Origin: Malania oleifera
Taxonomy: Eukaryota > Streptophyta > Magnoliopsida > Santalales > Ximeniaceae
Assembly (NCBI RefSeq): GCF_029873635.1
Contig: NC_080420.1
Coordinates: forward strand, 124,714,958 to 124,778,957
Reading direction: 5' to 3'
DNA: 64,000 bases
Under the pieces are notes generated by a model. That model did no database searches. It saw only the letters and a list, made by a program, of their open reading frames with translations, and was not told the DNA's origin. How positions within the stretch are numbered: position 1 is the stretch's first letter; each line of letters starts with the position of its first letter. Positions 57,972 through 64,000 of this stretch are shown one piece after another. The position numbers and the translations under genes were made by a program.

Positions 57972-58870
57972 GCAGATAGGAGAGAGGATACCCATTGTGT
58001 GCTAACCCATTATAGGTTTGGCGGAGAGTAGGATGGGCGGACCAGATTGGTGTATAGCCGACAGTGCAACCACACTATTCAGGAAGTGTGGGTCGGAGGC
58101 TGATTAGCCCCGAAGTGTAGGTGGTGATGTAGGATACCCATTATTACTGACCCGTTAGAGGTTTGATAGAGAGTAGGATGGGCAGACCAGATTGGGTGGG
58201 CAATCGTGCGTAGATATGTCATGTTTGACTTAACTTAGTAGGCCAGTCAGCGTTAAGTCCAGCCTACGGGCCCGCACAACTTGAATCATGGGGGGTGAAC
58301 TCACGATATGTAGTTATACATCTAGGGTGTAATATTTCAGTAATATACATATTTAACAGAGGATTTAAATGATACGAAAATTCATTATGATATAGTAAGA
58401 TTATGTTTAAAAGTATAGTTTTCCATGTGTTATTAGTTATAGCTTAAGATATATATTACAGTTATATTATTTGCAGAATATGTTTACATTATGATGAAAC
58501 TCATGTTACCACACACTAATATTAGTCAATTTCCTTTACTGAACGGTGTCTCACTCCAGCATTACAAATATTTCAGGAAACCCTGACAGACGAGTGGAGT
58601 GAGCTTCATGATAGAGGAGTTCATTGGTATTACCTTAGTTGCAGGGTAAGTACTAGGGGTCGGTGGTAGAATGGATTTTTGGGGTATATATATATGTATA
58701 TATAGAAACAGTGAAACTCTGGTATTGTATATAAGTTAAGTATGTTATAGTTTCCATTGCTTAGATAACCTGTGTGTATAAACAGGTAAATTCCTGGTAT
58801 CTATGGGACCAGGTTGACTTTGACTACGTTCTATGGTATCAGAGTATTACATGTATGTAAAAAAATACAT
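57972..58870 (+). repeat. Partial Gypsy LTR (R/U5 side)
   Basis: The sequence is homologous, in opposite orientation, to about 29390-30260. It includes the duplicated GTAGGATGGGCRGACCAGAT block, the TCACTCCAGCATTACAAATA block and the hairpin remnant TGAACGGTGTCTCA (58539-58552). The U3 half and the last 50-60 bases are absent. Confidence 0.85.
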
Positions 58871-58871
58871 A

Positions 58872-58972
<101 letters not shown>

Positions 58973-58979
58973 GAAATTT

Positions 58980-59776
58980 GAGATCATTATAATTCTTCTT
59001 CTTGAGACTTTTGCATTGCCTCCTGAAGTGACCCGTTTTCCCATAGTTCCAGCATTGTCCTTTTTGACTAGATCTCGATTTGCTTCTATTACTATTAGAA
59101 TTTTTGGATTTTGATTTGCCCGATTTGAATTTCTATCATTACCTCTCCCTTTTGTTTCAAGGTTTAGGGCAGAACTAGATCCTGAGGTTTCATCAGCATC
59201 CTTTTTGCGAATCTCCTCAGCCAAAACTAAATCTCGCATGTCATTATACTTTAGTTTTTCTTTTCCCATGGAGTTACTTATAGCCATCCTCATGGCCTCC
59301 CAATTGGTTGGCAATGAGGCCAAAACGATCAGTGCACGTATCTCGTCATCAAAATCAATTTCTACAGACGACAGTTGTTTTTTTATTATGTTAAAATCAT
59401 TCAGATGTTGTGCAACCGATGCATTCTCAACCATCTTTAAATTAAATAGTTTCTTCATCAGATGTACCTTGTTATTTGAAAATGGTTTTTCATACATACC
59501 TGACAAATCCTTCATCAGATTTGCTATGGTCTTCTCTTTTACAACATTATGTGCAACAAACCTAGACAAAGTTAATCTGATAACTCCAAGTACCTGTCTA
59601 TCAAGCAGAGTCCATTCCTTGTCCTTCAAAGTCGCAAGTTTTTCTCCTAGAAGCGGTAGATGTAACTCCTTCCCATAGAGAAAATCCTCGATTTGCATTC
59701 TCCAAAATCCAAAGTCTGTGCCATCGAACTTTTCTATCCCAGGCGCCTTTCCTGCTTCCTCTGCCATTGCTCCCAC
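58980..59776 (-). pseudogene. Copia gag (Tork/TNT1-like), nearly open
   Basis: The frame begins MGAMAEEAGKAPGIEKFDG and continues with FWRMQIEDFLYGKELHLPL, HLNDFNIIKKQLSSVEIDF and ALIVLASLPTNWEAMRMAIS, the gag capsid region of TNT1-type elements. It stays open for about 230 codons. A frameshift then separates it from a zinc knuckle readable at 59050-58995, in which the second Cys codon has become Tyr (CWNYGKTGHFRRQC). It would form the particle shell; as it stands it is a fragment without pol. Confidence 0.88.
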
Positions 59777-59807
59777 ACAAGCCTAACCATAAGCTTTGAT
59801 ACCAAAT

Positions 59808-60534
59808 TGTAGGGGGAATAAACAAACACGCGAAAATTTCTAGAACATAAAAAACTTGTGAGAAATAAGATAGAGACAAGCACACACCAAAGAAAATAAT
59901 CACATGCACGCACAATATGATATTTACGTGGTTCTTCAATTTTGCCTATGTCCACGGAGTTGCAGCGATTTCACTATTATCAGGAAAGTATACAGAGTGT
60001 AGCAATTATAGTTTCTCTCACTCTCAACAAGAAAGAAACAATGTGCACACACCCTAAAAACCAAAGCAAACACCTTGGATCATGCACACAAAAGCTCACA
60101 ACAATCTCCACGCTGCTGCACACTTCTATGCCTCTCTACACACATAGAAGAACATTATAAATATATATCTTAGGGTTTACACAATCATAACTTCTGAAAT
60201 AGGAAAGTTATGCCAAAATCTGGCATAGAAGATCGTCATTGTCAATTTAGTTGCACCCCTATTACCCATGGTCGCGACTTGATCGAGCCTCGTGGGAAAT
60301 CAGGAATCTTGAACTTCAGCATCCTTGACCTAGTCCCCTCATTAAGTATTGCTAGTCAAGATGATGGTTGAAACTTGCAGGATCTCATCCTTCAGGAAAT
60401 TTCATAATCTCGACTTGGTCACCCTTCAAGGTCTTCCTGGTCGGGCACTTGGGTGAGACTCTCAGTATTTCTGGATAGGCAACCCAGGCCTTCGCTCCAT
60501 GGATTAAACATAACTAGGCTCCACAAAGCCCAAC
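59808..60534 (-). repeat. Copia 5' LTR, 727 bp
   Basis: On the plus strand it runs TGTAGGGGGAATAAAC...AAGCCCAACA. It contains a reversed TATA-like ATTATAAATATATAT (60155-60169). There is no partner LTR in the window. Confidence 0.8.
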
Positions 60535-60920
60535 ACTTAACGAAGTAATGCAAGTAGTTCAAAAGCATGACAATGCATTTGGAGAAAAGGTTTAAGGTTA
60601 GAGGGAGAAGCGAGGTTAATAAAATGGATAAAAATTAAGGGAATCGATAGACAAGAGATATCAATAGAGGAGGGCTTATAAATGCCCTTCCACCTGATGT
60701 TAGATGGATGGGGACTTTATACAAATATATATAAACCTAAAAGTATGAATCAAATTCATCTATGTCGCTTGAGGAATAAGTGTTGATGATGCTTACACTT
60801 GCACGATAATTGCAAGAAGATGAACAGACACTTCTCAACATAACAAATGGAATAGAAGGCGAAGTTGAAGGGTTACATCTAGCTAGAAGATATAAGGACA
60901 CTAGGAAATAATAAATCTTA
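60535..60920. other. Unassigned spacer
   Basis: AT-rich sequence without recognisable coding or repeat termini. It ends in TAAATCTTA, the target duplication of the adjoining MITE. Confidence 0.5.
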
Positions 60921-61200
60921 GGGTAAAAGACACTCACCTCCTATGATAAGGATCTCCCTTGAATTTTAGAAATTTCATTGAGCTCTCCCAAGGTTTCAAA
61001 AATAACATAAATTTCTCCTAAGATTTGTCAAAAAGACGCAAACCTCCCCTTAAAAGACATGTCCTTTTGCAAAATATAAGAAGATGTTTGTGTCTTTTTG
61101 GAAAATCTCATGGGAGGTCTCTAGAATTCTTGAAATCTCAGGGGAGGTTCCTAAGATTTTTGAAATCTCATGAGTACATGGTAAGTATCTTTTTTTGCCC
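60921..61200. mobile_element. Mutator-like MITE, 280 bp, 9-bp target duplication
   Basis: The flanks TAAATCTTA (60912-60920) and TAAATCTTA (61201-61209) are a perfect 9-bp duplication, the size made by Mutator-like transposases. Ends are GGGTAAAAGACACTCACC and, reversed, GGGCAAAAAAAGATACTTACC, an imperfect terminal inverted repeat. Inside are repeated GGGAGGTYYCTARAATT motifs in both orientations, and no ORF. Confidence 0.85.
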
Positions 61201-61209
61201 TAAATCTTA

Positions 61210-61373
61210 ATGCGAGATATTTTTTATAAAAGTGCTTCTTGAGAATTCAATTGTGAGACGCATATGTAATTTAAATTTTACATGTATATCATATGAAGGG
61301 TAAACTTGAAATTTTGATTTTTGTTACTTTAAGGACTACCATGTTTTCTATTTTAGTCTATTAGCTAGGAGTA

Positions 61374-61435
<62 letters not shown>

Positions 61436-62011
61436 TTTATTTATCATTAATTTGGTGTCTTATCTTTGAAAATATACACATAGAGTCATGTTAACTAATA
61501 ATTGCTTTAATTTGAATATATAGTTGTATTAATTATTTAATTAATGAGTTAATTATCCATGGAACTCAATCACTCCACATGCTTTCGACATTCTTTTCAT
61601 AATTCTTTTCTGTCATTTACCAATCACGCTCATCTCAAACGAAGAGAGAGAGAGAGAGCTATGTAGTTGGTGCATTCGGTGGATTAATTAATTGTGAGTA
61701 TATATAATATGATGTTAGGCATGTGATAGAAGGAATCCAAACGTACATAGACATAGTCCAGCAATATTCATCTGTTTTCCCCTTCGATTTATATTCTTAG
61801 TAAGATTATTTATTATTATTGAATAATAATTGATTAATTGATGAGATTAGTTAATGATCTCCATGCATGCATGTGCTGCCGCCGCATATATACATTATAA
61901 AGTAGCTGCATCTAACTACTTCAATTCTTCCAATAATGTTATTGATCGATATCATCTTGATGTTAGAATTATGAATTCATTATCCATCCATACATATATA
62001 GATACATAGAC
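61210..62011. other. Unassigned region with a long (TA)n
   Basis: (TA)n at 61379-61432 is the clearest feature. (GA)n lies at 61642-61657. A TATATACATTATAAAG stretch (61885-61900) could be a promoter for the ORF at 62012. No other gene signal is seen. Confidence 0.5.
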
Positions 62012-62707
62012 ATGGAGCTCTCGATCCGCTCAATGAATGAAGCAGCATTAACAGTAGTAGCATTACTGGATGCCATGGTTTTCCAATTACAGGGAGTCAT
62101 GGGGTGGGGGCGCTTCATCCGAAGTCGACGCTATGAGAAGATACCAACGAGTTATATTTACGTCAAATGCAACATCGATGACGACGACGAGGGTGATTAT
62201 CACAGTGATAATAATAATGGTGATAATGATATGATTACTACTACAACAATTATAAGAAAAAGGAGAATTAAGAGATGCTGGAGATGGAGATGGAGATGGA
62301 GAAGGAGAAGGAGGTGTGTGGTCATGAAGAAGTTGAAGTGCGGAGGAACACTAATTCTGAGATCTGTGAAGGGTCTCCGGCCGCTATCATCATCATCCGC
62401 TCACACCTGTGGGAAGAAATTGAATCTTTGGAAGGCTGCTACTTCTTCTTCTGTTAATGTTGCATCATTATTTCCAATTAGAAGGATGATTGACATTGCA
62501 GGGGTCTACGCAGCTGACATTGTTACTCGACTAACAATAAATTTGGATCATCACCACCACCGCCATCACCATCATCCTAACTATAGTAGTAATCTCGTAT
62601 TATCTTCTCACTGGGGCCTTCCAGTTCTTTATTGTTCTCATCGATATCCATCATTCCTCACCACCTCCGCCTCCACCACTGGCCACCACCAGCAGCTAAT
62701 TAATTAA
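62012..62707 (+). CDS. Hypothetical low-complexity protein, 231 aa
   Basis: An unbroken ORF from MELSIRSMNEAALTVVALLD to QQLIN. I do not recognise it. Visible parts are a hydrophobic N-terminal segment (residues 10-33), an Asp/Asn-rich stretch (about 55-73), a Trp-Arg alternating then poly-Arg run (about 89-101) made by GATGGA/GGAGAA repeats, a Ser-rich part, and a His-rich run HHHHRHHHH (about 189-197). The ORF is long for such AT-rich DNA, and a TATA-like box lies about 120 bp upstream. However, microsatellite-like codon runs can keep a frame open by chance. There is no transposon similarity. It could be a young or lineage-specific gene, or an untranslated transcript. Confidence 0.35.
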   Translation: MELSIRSMNEAALTVVALLDAMVFQLQGVMGWGRFIRSRRYEKIPTSYIYVKCNIDDDDEGDYHSDNNNGDNDMITTTTIIRKRRIKRCWRWRWRWRRRRRCVVMKKLKCGGTLILRSVKGLRPLSSSSAHTCGKKLNLWKAATSSSVNVASLFPIRRMIDIAGVYAADIVTRLTINLDHHHHRHHHHPNYSSNLVLSSHWGLPVLYCSHRYPSFLTTSASTTGHHQQLIN

Positions 62708-62872
62708 GATCATCATCAAATACTAGCTAGCCCCTATTGAGAGATGATGAGCCAGCCCCTGCTAACTACCGGCAACCTACTTTTTGTTGTTCTTCTTTGT
62801 TAATTTCTCATGCATTTCTGTAACGTGCTTTTCTTGTCATCAGATCAAAGCCCGATGATCGCTTTGAATGCA

Positions 62873-62918
<46 letters not shown>

Positions 62919-63237
62919 TACCCAATTTTTTTCATCTTATTAATTAATATATGCATTAAGTATTACACATTATATATGCATTTTCACATATTATATAAAA
63001 TATAGGATTTAAAATGAAAAAATAACTTGTAAACATTTTACTTTTCTTATTTGGTCTGCTCATTCAGTTTGATTAATCAATATATAATAGATTACTAAAA
63101 GGTAAATGCTAATCTTTTAGAAAATTTTATAGATATTGCATCATGAATATTCTAATGTAATGTTACTCAAACAATATATGTGCTACTCAAAAAAAGCATC
63201 ACATTGAATTATGGATGCACATGTTTATATAGTTGTC
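62708..63237. other. Unassigned spacer with (TTA)n
   Basis: (TTA)n at 62875-62918 lies about 170 bp after the hypothetical ORF. The rest is AT-rich, and I see no gene. Confidence 0.5.
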
Positions 63238-63469
63238 AAAAATGAGAATAGCACCCCGAGGGTGTGGTTCAGGTGGTAGTGCGGGTTGCGGGAGTGCCTC
63301 TCACGAGATTAGGTGTTCAAACCCTCCCGGGTTCGTTTCCGTTCCTGAATTCCTGAAATTTACCTCCCTTTGGAGTTATGGGGTTGGCTTCAAAGGGTGC
63401 GGGATTAGTCATGTGGACCGTAAAACGGACACAACCCGATGATTAATCCAAAAAAATGAGAATAGCACC
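63238..63469 (+). mobile_element. tRNA-derived SINE with 18-bp target duplication
   Basis: The flanks AAAAATGAGAATAGCACC (63238-63255) and the identical 18 bases (63452-63469) bracket a body of about 196 bp. Near its start the body has an A-box-like GTGGTTCAGGTGGTAG (63264-63279) and, about 40 bp on, a B-box-like GTGTTCAAACCC (63313-63324). These are the internal RNA polymerase III promoter parts of a tRNA-derived SINE. It ends in a short A-run. Long perfect duplications and the A-rich 3' end indicate LINE-mediated insertion, and the perfect duplication suggests it is recent. The 69-codon ORF over it is a shadow. Confidence 0.88.
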
Positions 63470-63486
63470 ATTACTATGATAGGTTA

Positions 63487-64000
63487 TGAAATACTATTGG
63501 CCCAAGTGGCAACCCAAGAATTTAGGGGGTGGGGGAGGGGATTGTGAATTGGGTTCAATGAATTAAACTTAAGCACTTTATTACAAAGTTTAAAAATAAT
63601 TCAAACAACTAAAAAAAAATCACAAAGAACATTAAACCAATTAAAATAAAAAGAGTAAGGGTACTACTGAAATGGAAACTCATTCTAATAGTCGTTCATT
63701 TATCTAAACTAAAGCCTACATCCACTCTTTAAAGACTCGTCCATTTTGAAATTCCACCAAGAATCCCCTTACTTTGACGGAGCTAAAGTGATCAATACAC
63801 CCCTTACTTTGACCGAGACAAGGTCAACATCAAAAGGTTTGAATACAAATTAAAGAAAGATTTCTCAAAAGGAATGATTTACAAATGAATGTAAGGTAGG
63901 AATACAAAAACTCTCTTAAGATTTTTTGGATTTTCTTTCTTTGAAATAAGATTAGCAAAAGAAGAGATTAACAGAAGATTCACTACAAAAAAGCAAGTTA
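63487..64000 (-). mobile_element. Probable Sirevirus-type LTR end, continuing past the window
   Basis: TTGGCCCAAGTGGCAACCC followed by a G-run (63522-63541) and GAATTGGGTT resembles the reversed 3' end of a Sirevirus LTR, compare 42861-42905. The exact start is unclear and no coding part is visible, so this is tentative. From 63550 to the end I see no gene. Confidence 0.4.

Larger units (their letters stand above)
53872..58870 (+). mobile_element. Shuffled plus-strand Gypsy mosaic
   Basis: Three blocks of the same Gypsy family as 29304-41390 are joined in unusual order. First is RT-end/RNase H/integrase zinc (53872-54785). Then come leader, gag, protease, RT and the start of RNase H (54786-57971). 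Last is the middle-to-end of an LTR (57972-58870). The first block begins at about the motif where the second ends (GLVGYYRRFV and GLAGYYRRFV). A short solo LTR (55675-56153) lies in gag. Joins near 54785 and 57972 lack LTR termini, so they are deletions or recombinations, not insertions. Confidence 0.8.

Overview
This is a plant nuclear window, almost certainly from a flowering plant and probably a eudicot. The evidence is one intron-containing germin-like protein gene, plant-type Ty3/Gypsy and Ty1/copia elements (including Sireviruses), hAT and Mutator-like DNA elements, a tRNA-derived SINE, an endogenous plant pararetrovirus fragment, and AT-rich DNA with many (TA)n tracts. I see no bacterial gene, CRISPR array, rRNA or tRNA gene. 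Most of the 64 kb is nested and decayed transposable elements.

Layout. 1-4706: a Gypsy-type element with 2.6-kb LTRs and only about 0.56 kb of non-coding interior. 4707-7182: a minus-strand LTR plus leader of another Gypsy element. 7396-7900: a probable Copia LTR piece. 8073-13076: a hAT transposon with a dead transposase and a second hAT-like element (8622-10287) inside it. 13497-15833: a solo LTR. 15851-23629: a Copia element split by a solo LTR (19872-22076). 23747-25973: rearranged pararetrovirus remnants, with a decayed ORF and promoter on the plus strand facing a movement-protein ORF on the minus strand. 26477-28264: the germin-like gene, the only confident host gene. 29304-41390: a minus-strand Gypsy element whose gag holds a solo LTR (35533-40097), itself split by another solo LTR (36979-39345). 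41391-53871: a Sirevirus lacking its 5' LTR, with gag, pol and env-like ORF, interrupted by a minus-strand Sirevirus fragment (42861-46885). 53872-58870: a shuffled plus-strand Gypsy mosaic with a short solo LTR in its gag. 58970-60534: a minus-strand Copia gag and 5' LTR. 60921-61200: a Mutator-like MITE. 62012-62707: an unrecognised low-complexity ORF. 63238-63469: a SINE. 63487-64000: a probable Sirevirus LTR end.

Function. The host gene encodes a secreted cupin with its metal ligands intact. Every transposon reading frame carries stops or frameshifts, so nothing here looks autonomously active. Six solo or nested insertions have readable target-site duplications, which gives an insertion order: for example the Gypsy element, then the solo LTR in its gag, then the solo LTR inside that one.

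Most interesting signals. (1) Gypsy and Sirevirus LTRs, which are unrelated lineages, each carry arrays of short palindromes just upstream of the TATA box: TCGTCGACGA, GGTCGACC and a TTCAG/CTGAA type. (2) In the Sirevirus at 41391-53871 the same palindrome array also occurs internally, before a TATA-like box, directly upstream of the env-like ORF, which suggests an internal promoter. (3) A small hairpin (TGAG...CTCA) recurs at one place in all the Gypsy LTR subfamilies. (4) The germin-like intron holds two interleaved inverted repeats that cannot both fold as simple hairpins. All boundaries were read by eye; no alignment or database search was run.
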